Part shown: one piece after another, positions 38,766-48,384 of the stretch
Position numbering within the stretch: position 1 is the stretch's first letter
How the letters are laid out: every line of letters starts with the position of its first letter
Assembly (NCBI RefSeq): GCF_001592005.1
Contig: NZ_BCVZ01000017.1
Span: 1 to 64,000 of the forward strand
Origin: Bacillus sonorensis NBRC 101234 = KCTC 13918
GTDB lineage: Bacteria; Bacillota; Bacilli; Bacillales; Bacillaceae
Length of the DNA: 64,000 nt
Reading direction: 5' to 3'
Notes under the pieces: generated by a model
What the model was told of the DNA's origin: nothing
The model's input: only the letters and a program-made list of their open reading frames with translations
Database searches by the model: none
Made by a program: the position numbers and the translations under genes

Positions 38766-39149
38766 TTAGGCGCGGCCTCCCTGGAGATTGACCCCGAATA
38801 CCCCGCCCAGCATGCTGACGCCCATAAATCCGGCGTGGTACAGCACCTGTTTGAGGTTGAAGGCTTCACCGAAGCCGAGATATTGAAACAGAAGCACGGT
38901 AAGCGAGAAACACAGGGCTGTCAGCCCCCCGATCAGCCATCCCTTTTCCTTTGCTTTTCCTCCCGAAATAAATCCGCCGATGAACAGGGTGATAAAAGAT
39001 ATGGCGGTAATGAACCAGTTGAATGAGCTTTCTGATAATGATGTCATCGTTAATAAAAGAGACACCAGCAGGCTTCCTGCAAACATGAGGGCAAAGATGA
39101 CGACCAAGCTGTACAGGATTCCTTTGCCGACTTGTTTTGGCTCGTTCAT
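38766..39149 (-). CDS. yrzE: TIGR04086 family membrane protein YrzE
   Basis: A 127-residue protein with four predicted membrane helices (ILYSLVVIFALMFAGSLLVSLL; FNWFITAISFITLFIGGFISG; LIGGLTALCFSLTVLLFQYLGF; and a last segment ending in SMLGGVFGVNL). Family function is unknown. ATG 39149 follows AAAGGAGG; a GTG at 39152 is in frame just before it. It is read divergently from yrbG, and position and orientation match B. subtilis yrzE. Confidence 0.85.
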   Translation of the reverse strand: MNEPKQVGKGILYSLVVIFALMFAGSLLVSLLLTMTSLSESSFNWFITAISFITLFIGGFISGGKAKEKGWLIGGLTALCFSLTVLLFQYLGFGEAFNLKQVLYHAGFMGVSMLGGVFGVNLQGGRA

Positions 39150-39304
39150 CACATTCCTCCTTTCTGAAAATGGATGGGCTCGTCTTTTTAAATGTATTCC
39201 GGCATACCAGGAAATAGACTAAGCCCTTCCATGCTTTTTGTACATAAAAGCATGATTTTAACAAAGGCTATGACAGATATATTCAGAAGAAGGAGGCGGC
39301 CGTT

Positions 39305-39955
39305 TTGGAGGAAATTCTCACTCTGGTGTTTCGGACGGTCTTTTTGTATGTTCTCATCTTTGTCCTGTTTCGTTTAATGGGAAAGAGGGAAATCGGAGAG
39401 TTAAGCATACTGGATCTCGTCGTGTTTATCATGATGGCCGAAATCGCGGTTCTGGCTATTGAAAATGTTAATGACCATATTTTCAAAACGATCGTGCCGA
39501 TTCTTGTTTTGACCTTGATTCAAGTTATTTTTGCGTATTTATCGTTGAAGAACCAAAAAATCCGCCAAATCCTCGATGGAAAGCCGACCATTATTATAGA
39601 CCGCGGAAAAGTCGACGAACATGCAATGAGAACCCAGCGCTACAACTTTGACGACCTGCTGACACAGCTGAGGGAAAAAAACATTGAACGGATTGCTGAT
39701 GTATCGTATGCGATTTTGGAGCCGACAGGAGAGCTTTCCGTTTTTACAAAAGATCATACAAATCATCAGATCGAACTGCCGTTGATCATTGACGGAACCA
39801 TTCAGGAAGAACACCTGCAGCGAATCGGAAAAGATCAAAAATGGCTTGAACAAATGCTTGAAAAAAAGGGGTATCCCAGCCTTTCCAAGATTTCTTTCTG
39901 CACGTATCATAAAGGCTCTTTTTTTGTTGATATAAAAGATGAATACAAATCATAG
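39305..39955 (+). CDS. yrbG: DUF421 domain membrane protein YrbG
   Basis: A 216-residue protein of the YetF/DUF421 family. The N-terminal membrane part has three hydrophobic helices (about residues 5-80), including [30 protein letters not shown]. The cytoplasmic domain follows with the conserved [27 protein letters not shown]. Related Bacillus proteins (YetF) affect spore germination and membrane properties, but no specific function can be assigned here. TTG 39305 follows AAGGAGG. It converges with spoVB. Confidence 0.9.
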   Translation: MEEILTLVFRTVFLYVLIFVLFRLMGKREIGELSILDLVVFIMMAEIAVLAIENVNDHIFKTIVPILVLTLIQVIFAYLSLKNQKIRQILDGKPTIIIDRGKVDEHAMRTQRYNFDDLLTQLREKNIERIADVSYAILEPTGELSVFTKDHTNHQIELPLIIDGTIQEEHLQRIGKDQKWLEQMLEKKGYPSLSKISFCTYHKGSFFVDIKDEYKS

Positions 39956-39961
39956 TCAAAA

Positions 39962-41515
39962 TTACGAAATCCAGCGGCCGAACAGAGGAAAGCGCTGGAT
40001 TTCCTCTTTTTTAATAAGTCTGAACGCGATCAATAGAACCATGTACAGGCAGCCCGTAAGCAAGACGCAGAAGACTAGGCGCATCGGTTCAGCCTGATCA
40101 AGAAAAAGGTGCCGCTTCATCCAAAAGCTTATCCAGCCGGATATGAAAATGACAGCAAAGGACATCATATATTCCCTCAGATTGATGCTGATGGGGAGCA
40201 CTTTGCTGACGGTCGCCGCATGCAGCAGTGTGACGAGGATCATTCCGGTGACGATGGCCAGCGCCGCCCCCATGATGCCGAGCGAAGGTCTTGAAGCAAG
40301 CGCGAAAATCAGCCCCGTTTTTACAACCGCTCCGACCAGGCTGTTCATCATGGCCGCGCCGGCCAGGTTTAAGGCCTGCAAAACCGCCTGCAGAGGTCCT
40401 TGGAAATAATAAAATAAAAAGAATGGAGCCATGACCTTGACATAGATGGCGGCATTTGACGATCCGTACATCACGCTGACAAGCTCATCCGCGTAGGAAA
40501 ACAAAATCACAGCCGAAATGCCTCCGCTTAAAAGGCAAAGCCTCATCGCCTGTTCGAGCCTGTATTCGACGACTTGTATCTTCCTCTGCTCAATTCCTTC
40601 GCTGATGGCAGGAACAAGCGCTGTTGATAAAGAATAGGTAATGAAGCTTGGAAGGGTGAGAAGCGTCATGGCAAACCCGGTCAGCTCGCCGTACTGGCGT
40701 GTTGCGGCTGAAGCGGCGATGCCGGCGATGGCGAGGCTCTGGGCGACGACAATCGGTTCAAAGAACCAGGAGAGGTTGCCGATAAACCGGCTGCCTGTCG
40801 TCGGAAGCGAGACGCTCATCAGCTCAAAAAACGTACGCCGCCCCGTTTTTAACGATTGAAAAAAACGTTTCCGTATGCGGATTTTCTTTTTGTATTTAAA
40901 AGCGATAAACAAATAAACAAGGGAGGCGAGTTCGCCAAATACGGAAGACAGCATTGCCCCGGCCGCCGCATACTCGATTCCGAGCGGCAGAAACGCCGTG
41001 GTACAGACGGCGACGAGCGAGATGCGGACAATTTGCTCAAGCACTTGTGAAACAGCCAGCGGCCGCATATTTTGCTTTCCTTGAAAATAGCCCCGCAGCA
41101 CGCTCGAAACGGCGATGATAGGGACGACCGGCGTGACCGCCAAAAGCGGGTAAAGCGTTCTTTCGTCCGTAAAAAGCGTATCGGCCATCAGCGGCGCATA
41201 CATGAGAAACACCGGGGTGATGAGCATGCTGAGCCCGCCCGTAACCGCGAGCGATATCACCAAAATCTGCTTCATTTTCCGGTGATCGCCCCTGGCTTCG
41301 GCCTCTGCCACGAGCTTGCTGATAGCGACGGGAAGGCCGAATTGGGTAATGGTCACCGCGAGGAAAAAAGTCGGAGCCGCCATCATATAAAGACCGACGC
41401 CTTCCTCGCCGATGAATCTTGCGATGACAATCCGGTTGATAAAGCCGAGCACTCTCGTCATCAAACCCGCCGCTATTAAAATGAGCGTTCCTTTTAAAAA
41501 CGTCTGCTTGGTCAT
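39962..41515 (-). CDS. spoVB: Stage V sporulation protein B (MATE/MOP-type lipid flippase family)
   Basis: A 517-residue polytopic protein with about 14 membrane helices. It opens with KQTFLKGTLILIAAGLMTRVLGF and has the PST/MurJ-like core RFIGEEGVGLYMMAAPTFFLAVTITQFGLPVAISKLVAEAEARGD. SpoVB is required for cortex synthesis and is thought to flip lipid II or a related lipid in the mother cell. ATG 41515 follows AGGGGAC at somewhat long spacing. It is the only reverse gene between yrbG and comN, the same orientation as in B. subtilis. Confidence 0.95.
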   Translation of the reverse strand: MTKQTFLKGTLILIAAGLMTRVLGFINRIVIARFIGEEGVGLYMMAAPTFFLAVTITQFGLPVAISKLVAEAEARGDHRKMKQILVISLAVTGGLSMLITPVFLMYAPLMADTLFTDERTLYPLLAVTPVVPIIAVSSVLRGYFQGKQNMRPLAVSQVLEQIVRISLVAVCTTAFLPLGIEYAAAGAMLSSVFGELASLVYLFIAFKYKKKIRIRKRFFQSLKTGRRTFFELMSVSLPTTGSRFIGNLSWFFEPIVVAQSLAIAGIAASAATRQYGELTGFAMTLLTLPSFITYSLSTALVPAISEGIEQRKIQVVEYRLEQAMRLCLLSGGISAVILFSYADELVSVMYGSSNAAIYVKVMAPFFLFYYFQGPLQAVLQALNLAGAAMMNSLVGAVVKTGLIFALASRPSLGIMGAALAIVTGMILVTLLHAATVSKVLPISINLREYMMSFAVIFISGWISFWMKRHLFLDQAEPMRLVFCVLLTGCLYMVLLIAFRLIKKEEIQRFPLFGRWIS

Positions 41516-41631
41516 TTCTAAAGTCCCCTGCCTTCTCAAACAACCTGTAATCATATACAATAAGATATGCGCATACATCGTCCAAGCATGACAAGTCTCT
41601 CTGAAAAAATCTGAAAGGAGCGTGGCTTAGC

Positions 41632-41928
41632 ATGGACAAACATCCGGCTGATATGTATAAGGACCATTTAAAACCCTTTCTTAAAAGCAAGCTGGAAGAG
41701 TTTATGATCCTCGGCTATGATGATATTGAAATAGAGGAATTATGGTCATACTTATTGAATAAGAAATGGAAGAATCGGAAAAATGTCCAAATTCATCAGC
41801 TGGCCGCTGACATTTTATCTGTGAAAATTGGCGAATTTATGAACTATGCAACCGTAGAATCGTTTAAAACGTCTAATTTACTCGACAGCAAAGAAGGGCA
41901 GGATATGCTCGATGAGCTGCTGAAGTAA
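41632..41928 (+). CDS. comN: Post-transcriptional regulator ComN
   Basis: A 98-residue helical, acidic protein (DHLKPFLKSKLEEFMILGYDDIEIEELWSYLLNKKWK). It belongs to the ComN/YrzD family, reported in B. subtilis to act post-transcriptionally on comE late competence mRNA and to interact with DivIVA. ATG 41632 follows AAAGGAG. It lies 39 bases upstream of secDF in the same direction. Together with comC it is the second competence-related gene of the window. Confidence 0.92.
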   Translation: MDKHPADMYKDHLKPFLKSKLEEFMILGYDDIEIEELWSYLLNKKWKNRKNVQIHQLAADILSVKIGEFMNYATVESFKTSNLLDSKEGQDMLDELLK

Positions 41929-41967
41929 CCGTCGATTTTTTGGGTTGATTTAAGGAGGAAATACATA

Positions 41968-44193
41968 ATGAAAAAAGGACGCTTGATTGCGTTTTTCCTT
42001 ACCGTTCTATTGATCGGTACGGGACTTGGAATTTTGACGAAGCCGGCTGCCGAAAACATCAGCCTAGGCCTTGACCTTCAAGGCGGCTTTGAGGTTTTGT
42101 ATGAGGTTCACCCTGCCAAAAAAGGCGATAAAATCAACAAGGATGTCCTCGTCAGCACGGTTGAGGCGCTAAACAGAAGGGCGAACGTTCTCGGCGTAAG
42201 CGAACCGAACATCCAAATTGAAGGAAACAACCGGATCAGGGTTCAGCTGGCTGGCGTACACAATCAGAACAGGGCGCGCGAAATTTTGTCCACACAGGCG
42301 CAGCTTTCTTTCAGGGACACGAATGACAGGGAGCTTCTGAACGGAGCAGACCTCGTGGAAAACGGCGCTAAGCAGGCATTTAAGCCGGATACGAATGAAC
42401 CGATCGTTACGATCAAGCTCAAGGATGCGGATAAATTCGGAGAAGTGACGAAGAAAGTCCTTGATATGAAACCGAATAACCAGCTGGTCATCTGGCTTGA
42501 TTACAAAAAAGGCGATTCCTATCAAAGGGAGTCAAAAAAAGCGGATCACAAATACATTTCCGCGCCAAACGTCAGCCAGGTGCTCAATACCTCTGACGTT
42601 ATGATCGAAGGGAATTTCACGGTTCAGGAAGCCAAGGACATGGCAAACATTTTGAATGCCGGAGCACTTCCTGTCAAATTGGTCGAAAAGTACTCGACAT
42701 CAGTCGGTGCGCAGTTCGGCGAGCAGGCTTTGCATGATACGGTGTTTGCGGGAATCGTCGGTATCGCTATTATTTTCTTGTTCATGTTATTTTATTACCG
42801 CCTGCCTGGTTTTATTGCGATCGTTACACTGTCAGTCTACATTTATATTACCCTGCAGATCTTTGACTGGATGAATGCCGTTCTGACGCTTCCGGGGATC
42901 GCTGCGCTTATCCTCGGTGTAGGTATGGCTGTCGACGCCAATATCATTACCTATGAACGGATAAAAGAAGAGATCAAGCTCGGAAAATCGGTTCGTTCGG
43001 CTTTCAGGTCCGGTAACAGAAGATCGTTTGCGACGATTTTTGACGCGAATATTACAACGATAATTGCCGGAATCGTTCTGTTCATCTTTGGTACGAGCTC
43101 TGTCAGAGGGTTTGCGATAATGCTAATTCTTTCGATTTTGACAAGCTTTATAACGGCTGTATTTCTATCGAGGTTTTTGCTCGGACTTCTTGTGGAAAGC
43201 CGCTGGCTCGACAGGAAAAAAGGCTGGTTCGGCGTTCGCAAAAAAGACATTTTGGATATCAGCAAAACAAATGAACATACAGAGCCGCCGACGCGGTTTG
43301 ATAAATGGGATTTTGTCAGCAAACGCAAATGGTTTTTCGCATTTTCGGGCATTCTCTTGGCAGCGGGTCTTGTCGTCCTGCTAATGTTCAGGCTGAACCT
43401 CGGCATTGATTTCTCAAGCGGTTCAAGAATTGAAGTGCAAAGCGACCACAAACTGTCAACCGAGCAGCTTGAAAAGGATTTTGAACAGGTCGGGCTGGCA
43501 CCGGATTCGATTCTCCTTTCAGGAGAAAAGGATAATCATGGTGTCGCAAGGTTTGTCGGAGTTCCGAATCAGAAAAAAATTGCCGAAGTGAAAGACTATT
43601 TTAAAGACAAATACGGAAGCGAACCGAATGTAAGCACCGTGTCGCCGACTGTCGGGAAGGAGCTGGCGAGAAACGCGCTGTATGCGGTGATCGTCGCGTC
43701 CATCGGGATTATTTTGTACGTCTCAATCCGCTTCGAATACAAAATGGCGATTGCGGCCATCGCCTCCTTGCTGTATGACGCGTTTTTCATCATTGCCGTC
43801 TTCAGCCTGACAAGGCTAGAGGTGGATATTACCTTCATTGCCGCAGTGCTGACGATCATCGGTTATTCGATCAATGATACGATCGTTACATTTGACAGAA
43901 TCAGAGAGCACGTGAAAAAGCGCAAACCGAAAAACTTCAGCGACTTGTCGCATATTGTGAACCTAAGCTTGCAGCAGACGTTCACGCGTTCGATTAATAC
44001 GGTGCTGACCGTCGTCATCGTTGTCATTGCGCTTCTCATTTTTGGCGCAGCGTCAATCACGAACTTCTCCGTTGCGCTCTTGGTCGGTCTTTTAAGCGGC
44101 GTATATTCATCGCTTTACATCGCAGCCCAAATCTGGCTTGTGTGGAAGGGCCGCGAATTTAAAAAGCCTAAACAAAAACCGGAAGAAGTATAA
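41968..44193 (+). CDS. secDF: Fused protein translocase subunit SecDF
   Basis: A 741-residue fusion of SecD and SecF, the form found in Bacillus; most Gram-negatives have two genes. SecD occupies about residues 1-430, with six helices and the P1 domain (SLGLDLQGGFEVLYEV). SecF follows from about residue 450 (LGIDFSSGSRIEV). Twelve transmembrane segments are recognisable. It uses the proton gradient to help proteins released from SecA/SecYEG. ATG 41968 follows AAGGAGG. yajC, its partner, lies 3.5 kb upstream. Confidence 0.97.
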   Translation: MKKGRLIAFFLTVLLIGTGLGILTKPAAENISLGLDLQGGFEVLYEVHPAKKGDKINKDVLVSTVEALNRRANVLGVSEPNIQIEGNNRIRVQLAGVHNQNRAREILSTQAQLSFRDTNDRELLNGADLVENGAKQAFKPDTNEPIVTIKLKDADKFGEVTKKVLDMKPNNQLVIWLDYKKGDSYQRESKKADHKYISAPNVSQVLNTSDVMIEGNFTVQEAKDMANILNAGALPVKLVEKYSTSVGAQFGEQALHDTVFAGIVGIAIIFLFMLFYYRLPGFIAIVTLSVYIYITLQIFDWMNAVLTLPGIAALILGVGMAVDANIITYERIKEEIKLGKSVRSAFRSGNRRSFATIFDANITTIIAGIVLFIFGTSSVRGFAIMLILSILTSFITAVFLSRFLLGLLVESRWLDRKKGWFGVRKKDILDISKTNEHTEPPTRFDKWDFVSKRKWFFAFSGILLAAGLVVLLMFRLNLGIDFSSGSRIEVQSDHKLSTEQLEKDFEQVGLAPDSILLSGEKDNHGVARFVGVPNQKKIAEVKDYFKDKYGSEPNVSTVSPTVGKELARNALYAVIVASIGIILYVSIRFEYKMAIAAIASLLYDAFFIIAVFSLTRLEVDITFIAAVLTIIGYSINDTIVTFDRIREHVKKRKPKNFSDLSHIVNLSLQQTFTRSINTVLTVVIVVIALLIFGAASITNFSVALLVGLLSGVYSSLYIAAQIWLVWKGREFKKPKQKPEEV

Positions 44194-44201
44194 TACATCA
44201 G

Positions 44202-44229
44202 GACTGCCCCTACGCCGGGCAGTCTTTTC
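44202..44229 (+). terminator. Terminator after secDF
   Basis: GACTGCCC (44202-44209) pairs with GGGCAGTC (44217-44224), followed by TTTTCT. Confidence 0.8.
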
Positions 44230-44238
44230 TATGTCTCA

Positions 44239-44267
44239 TTGATCTTAAAATTGACTTTTGCTATAAT
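44239..44267 (+). promoter_or_regulatory. Candidate sigma-A promoter of yrvC
   Basis: TTGATC (44239-44244) and TATAAT (44262-44267) with a 17-base spacer. Confidence 0.55.
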
Positions 44268-44324
44268 GACTGGACTTCAATGATGTGTGTGTAAAAAAGA
44301 TTGAAGAGGATGAGGTGGACTTTT

Positions 44325-44831
44325 ATGAGAATGCGCGAGTCTGAGCTTCCGGGCATCGGCAGAAAGGTTGAAATGTTCACGCGCAGCGCTGAAAAGATAA
44401 CCATCGTTCTTCATGATGACGGAATGAGAGAGCTGTATCATTTTAATGAAGATGATGAAGAGGAATATGTCTCAGCCGTTCGTTTTGATGGTGATGAAGC
44501 AAGGCAAATATCAGCGATTCTCGGCGGAGTGGCATATAAGCCAAAGGCGCAGGAATATGTCGAGGCTGCCATTGATGAGCTGGCGATCGAGTGGTTTACA
44601 ATAGAAACTGGGGCATCGGCCGCCCGGCAATCGATCGGAAGCATCGGAATTGGCGAAAACTATGGCGTTACCGTCATAGCAGTCGCCAAAACAGGCCATG
44701 ACAACAACATGATGACCCCTGACTCAGAAACGGTGGTCAATGAAGGAGATACCCTTGTGATGTCCGGTGAAAGAAAAGAGCTGAGCCGCCTGATCAGGGA
44801 AAAGCTGACGGCAAAAGAAGGAAACGATTGA
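44325..44831 (+). CDS. yrvC: TrkA-C (RCK_C) domain protein YrvC, KhtT-like
   Basis: A 168-residue cytoplasmic protein. It has an N-terminal KhtT-like domain (MRESELPGIGRKVEMFTRSAEKITIVLHDDG, then GGVAYKPKA) and a C-terminal RCK_C domain (IGENYGVTVIAVAKTG...VVNEGDTLVMSGERKELSRL, about residues 100-165). KhtT subunits gate K+/H+ antiporters in response to c-di-AMP. ATG 44325 follows GAGGTGG. No antiporter gene is next to it here, so its partner is not apparent. The neighbours are yrvD and recJ, as in B. subtilis. Confidence 0.88.
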   Translation: MRMRESELPGIGRKVEMFTRSAEKITIVLHDDGMRELYHFNEDDEEEYVSAVRFDGDEARQISAILGGVAYKPKAQEYVEAAIDELAIEWFTIETGASAARQSIGSIGIGENYGVTVIAVAKTGHDNNMMTPDSETVVNEGDTLVMSGERKELSRLIREKLTAKEGND

Positions 44832-44977
44832 AAGCGTTCTCTTTTTGCCGGTGTCCTTTTTCGCGGGAGCCGCGCAAATCTTTTTTTCTTCCTCTTTCTA
44901 TGGAATGCTTTTTTGTTTAGAATTGGAGCATGACGGGAAAAAATGTTTGACAGCTACGTGAATTGAGGTGACATATG

Positions 44978-45271
44978 ATGAACAAACAATGGACATTAAT
45001 TGCCGCACTTATATTTACACTGATCGTCGCTATTTTCGCGGTCATCAATGTAGAGCCTGTAAAGGTCGATTTTCTTTTCGGAACAGCTGAATGGCCTCTG
45101 ATTCTCGTGATTTTGGCTTCTGTGCTGATGGGGGCGCTCATCATCGGCTCTGCCGGCGCCTTTCAGGTGATGAGGCTGAAGAAAGAAGTCAGGGCGCTTA
45201 GAAAAGAAGAGCGGGCAAAAAAACCGGAAGCAGAGACAAACCTGCCGGGATCGCCTGATCCATCTGAATGA
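44978..45271 (+). CDS. yrvD: LapA-domain (DUF1049) membrane protein YrvD
   Basis: A 97-residue protein with two membrane helices (WTLIAALIFTLIVAIFAVIN and WPLILVILASVLMGALIIGSA). They flank the LapA signature VEPVKVDFLFG. A charged cytoplasmic tail is probably coiled (RLKKEVRALRKEERAKK). The Bacillus function is unknown; E. coli LapA/LapB act in LPS control, which does not apply here. ATG 44978 is preferred over ATG 44975 because GAGGTG then sits seven bases upstream. Confidence 0.87.
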   Translation: MNKQWTLIAALIFTLIVAIFAVINVEPVKVDFLFGTAEWPLILVILASVLMGALIIGSAGAFQVMRLKKEVRALRKEERAKKPEAETNLPGSPDPSE

Positions 45272-45286
45272 ATGGATCAAAATAAA

Positions 45287-45331
45287 TTGAATCCCCTCAG
45301 CTCACTCTAGTATAATAGGGTGGTTGAGGGG
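45287..45331 (+). promoter_or_regulatory. recJ promoter flanked by an inverted repeat
   Basis: TTGAAT (45287-45292) and TATAAT (45311-45316) with an 18-base spacer. CCCCTCA (45293-45299) and TGAGGGG (45325-45331) form an inverted repeat around the -10, and the right arm contains the recJ ribosome site. Confidence 0.55.
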
Positions 45332-45338
45332 TGAATTT

Positions 45339-47699
45339 ATGTTAGCGTCAAAAATGCGTTGGGATGTGCAAACACCCGACAAAGAAAAGGTGGAGTCGCT
45401 CTCCGGACAATTGGGTATCACTCCCCTTGCCGCCTCATTGCTTGTCATGAGAGGCTGCGATACAGCTGATCAAGCAGCTTCGTTTTTGCACGGCAAGGAT
45501 GTCGGTTTTCATGACCCATATCTGCTTAAAGATATGGAAAAAGCAGTTCGGCGAATCGAACAGGCTATTTCAGAACATGAACATATCATGATTTATGGTG
45601 ATTATGATGCGGACGGTGTGACAAGCACGACCGTTCTTTTGCAGACTTTAAAAAAATTTTCAGCACAAGTCGATTTCTATATACCCGACCGTTTTAAAGA
45701 AGGCTACGGCCCTAATGAAGCGGCATTCCGTCAAATAAAAGATCAGGGATATTCGTTGATCATCACTGTGGATACTGGGATTGCCGGCGTACATGAAGCA
45801 GATGTCGCCAAGGAGCTCGGCATCGATCTGATTATTACAGACCACCACGAGCCCGGTCCGGTATTGCCTGACGCGTATGCGATCATCCATCCGAAGCAGC
45901 CCGGCTGCAGCTACCCTTTTAAAGAACTGGCGGGAGTCGGGGTGGCTTTTAAGCTTGCCCATGCCCTTAGCGGGGACGTTCCAGAGGAGCTGCTCGACTT
46001 ATGCGCCATCGGTACGATTGCCGATCTCGTACCTCTTCATGATGAAAACAGGCACATCGCCAAGCTTGGAATGGCGCAGTTCAGGAAAACAAAGCGTCCT
46101 GGTTTAATCGCGCTGACCAAGATAGCGGGTGCGGAGATTCAAAACGCGAATGAAGAAACGATCGGTTTTCAAATTGCTCCACGCATTAATGCAGTCGGCA
46201 GGATTGACCAGGCTGACCCGGCCGTTCATCTGTTGAATACTGAGGACGAAACAGAAGCGATCGAGCTGGCCGAGGAAATCAACAGCCTGAATAAAGAGCG
46301 CCAAAAAATCGTCAACCAGATCACAGAGGAAGCGGTTGAAATGATAGAGGAGCAGGGGCTTGACCAGCCTGTGATCGTTGCGGCCAGGCCCGGCTGGAAC
46401 CCCGGAGTGGTCGGAATCGTCGCTTCCAAGCTTGTCGAACGGTTTTACCGGCCGGCCATCGTGCTTGGAATTGATGAAGAAAAAGGGATCGCCAAAGGAT
46501 CAGCACGAAGCATCAAAGGCTTTGACCTGTTTCAAAACCTTTCAGAATGCCGGGATATCCTTCCCCACTTCGGCGGCCATCCGATGGCTGCCGGGATGAC
46601 GCTGAATCAGGATGACGTCGGCGCCTTAAGAGAAAGAATCAACAGGCAGGCCGAAGCTGTGTTAACAGAGGAAGATTTCATTCCCGTACAGGAGGTTGAT
46701 CTTTGCTGCCGATTGGAGGATATAACGGTTGACAGCATTGCCGAAATGAACATGCTGGCTCCATTTGGCACGGGAAATCCAAAGCCGTTTGTGCTTGTCG
46801 AAGACGTCGAAATTGAGGAAGCGAGAAAAATCGGCGCCAATCAGAATCATCTGAAGCTCATGCTGGCCGACGGTCAGGCGAAGCTGGACTGCATCGGCTT
46901 TTATAAAGGCGAAATCGAAGAGAGCGTCGTTCCCGGAGCAAAGATTTCTCTTGTGGGCGAATTGTCGATCAATGAATGGAACAACAGAAAAAAACCGCAG
47001 CTGATGATAAAAGATGCGGCTGTGAAAGAATGGCAGCTGTTTGATTTTAGAGGAAAGCGGACATGGGAAGAACAAATCCTGAAACTGGACCCGGAAAAAC
47101 GCGTATTCATTTGTTTTCGAGAGGAATCCAGAGCAAAACTGGCGGGTACCGGTCTTCGGGATGAGCTGATTCTGATTCGCGGGGAAGAAGATGCAGTTCG
47201 AATCGATCTACATAATCGCTATGCGGTTTTCATTGATACGCCGCAGTCGATTGACATATTCGACCATGTAATAAACGGAAAGCGGCTTGAGCGGATTTAT
47301 TTAATTTTCACTCAAACGGATGACCACTTTTTCTCAACTTTCCCGACAAGGGACTATTTTAAATGGTACTATGCTTTTCTTCTGAAGAGAGGTTCCTTCG
47401 ACTTGGTCAAATACGGCGCAGAGCTGGCCAAGCATAAGGGCTGGACAAAAGACACAATTGATTTTATGACAAAGGTGTTTTTTGAGCTCGGTTTTGTTAC
47501 AATAGAGAATGGTGTTTTATCTGTTGTGTATGGTGCCGCAAAACGGGATTTGACAGATTCTGAAACCTACCGGAAAAAACAGCGCCTGATTGAATTGGAG
47601 CAAAAGCTTTTATATTCTTCGGCGGATGAGCTTAAACAGTGGCTGAGTAAGCGGATGGATGAGAGTTCTGAAGCTTACGAAAGTATGAGGAGGACATGA
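45339..47699 (+). CDS. recJ: Single-strand 5'-3' exonuclease RecJ
   Basis: A 786-residue DHH-family exonuclease for recombination and mismatch or base-excision repair. Motif I is [15 protein letters not shown] (about residue 85), motif III is DHHEPGP, and the DHHA1 region has GHPMAAGM. An OB-fold domain follows, with a Firmicutes-type C-terminal extension of about 200 residues. ATG 45339 follows GAGGGGTG; TTG 45324 is in frame but has no ribosome site. apt begins six bases after its stop, so the two are cotranscribed. Confidence 0.97.
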   Translation: MLASKMRWDVQTPDKEKVESLSGQLGITPLAASLLVMRGCDTADQAASFLHGKDVGFHDPYLLKDMEKAVRRIEQAISEHEHIMIYGDYDADGVTSTTVLLQTLKKFSAQVDFYIPDRFKEGYGPNEAAFRQIKDQGYSLIITVDTGIAGVHEADVAKELGIDLIITDHHEPGPVLPDAYAIIHPKQPGCSYPFKELAGVGVAFKLAHALSGDVPEELLDLCAIGTIADLVPLHDENRHIAKLGMAQFRKTKRPGLIALTKIAGAEIQNANEETIGFQIAPRINAVGRIDQADPAVHLLNTEDETEAIELAEEINSLNKERQKIVNQITEEAVEMIEEQGLDQPVIVAARPGWNPGVVGIVASKLVERFYRPAIVLGIDEEKGIAKGSARSIKGFDLFQNLSECRDILPHFGGHPMAAGMTLNQDDVGALRERINRQAEAVLTEEDFIPVQEVDLCCRLEDITVDSIAEMNMLAPFGTGNPKPFVLVEDVEIEEARKIGANQNHLKLMLADGQAKLDCIGFYKGEIEESVVPGAKISLVGELSINEWNNRKKPQLMIKDAAVKEWQLFDFRGKRTWEEQILKLDPEKRVFICFREESRAKLAGTGLRDELILIRGEEDAVRIDLHNRYAVFIDTPQSIDIFDHVINGKRLERIYLIFTQTDDHFFSTFPTRDYFKWYYAFLLKRGSFDLVKYGAELAKHKGWTKDTIDFMTKVFFELGFVTIENGVLSVVYGAAKRDLTDSETYRKKQRLIELEQKLLYSSADELKQWLSKRMDESSEAYESMRRT

Positions 47700-47704
47700 A
47701 ACAG

Positions 47705-48217
47705 ATGGATTTGAAGAAATATGTAACGATTGTACCGGATTACCCGAAGGAAGGCGTACAATTTAAAGATATTACAACATTAATGGATAAAGGAGAAGTC
47801 TATCGCTACGCGACTGATCAAATTGTGACTTATGCGAAAGAAAAGCAAATTGATCTCGTCGTCGGACCGGAAGCACGCGGCTTTATCATCGGCTGCCCTG
47901 TCGCATACGCTCTCGGCGTAGGATTTGCGCCTGTCCGCAAAGAAGGGAAACTTCCCCGTGAAGTGATTAAAGTCGACTATGGTTTGGAATATGGAAAAGA
48001 TGTACTGACGATCCATAAAGATGCCATTTTGCCGGGGCAGCGCGTCTTGATCACAGACGACCTTCTGGCAACAGGGGGAACAATTGAAGCGACGATCAAG
48101 CTTGTTGAAGAGCTCGGCGGTGTTGTTGCCGGAATCGCTTTCTTGATTGAGCTGACATATCTTGAAGGCAGAAGCAAACTTGACGGATATGATATTTTAA
48201 CCTTGATGCAATACTAA
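47705..48217 (+). CDS. apt: Adenine phosphoribosyltransferase
   Basis: A 170-residue purine salvage enzyme that makes AMP from adenine and PRPP. The PRPP-binding signature is [17 protein letters not shown] (about residues 115-131), with [19 protein letters not shown] in the flexible-loop region. ATG 47705 is chosen because GAGGAGG is about 11 bases upstream and the N-terminus [13 protein letters not shown] matches the family; ATG 47696 is too close to the ribosome site. It sits between recJ and relA as in B. subtilis. A terminator follows. Confidence 0.97.
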   Translation: MDLKKYVTIVPDYPKEGVQFKDITTLMDKGEVYRYATDQIVTYAKEKQIDLVVGPEARGFIIGCPVAYALGVGFAPVRKEGKLPREVIKVDYGLEYGKDVLTIHKDAILPGQRVLITDDLLATGGTIEATIKLVEELGGVVAGIAFLIELTYLEGRSKLDGYDILTLMQY

Positions 48218-48233
48218 ACAAATTTTATACTAT

Positions 48234-48266
48234 AAAAAGCACTCATAAACGCGGGTGCTTTTTTTC
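48234..48266 (+). terminator. Terminator after apt
   Basis: AAAAGCAC (48235-48242) pairs with GGTGCTTTT (48253-48261), followed by further T. Confidence 0.75.
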
Positions 48267-48384
48267 CTATTAAAAAAAATGTTGTATGCCGTTGTGTTCT
48301 TTTCAGTTTCTTCTCTTTACATCTGTGACATTTTTCTTGATAATAATTACAATACAGTTTTTCAATTATAAAAAAGGTGATTCC

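Noticed and set aside
41037-41690. Long reverse frame overlapping spoVB and comN
   Set aside because: A shadow of spoVB in another frame, with no ribosome site and no sensible protein features.
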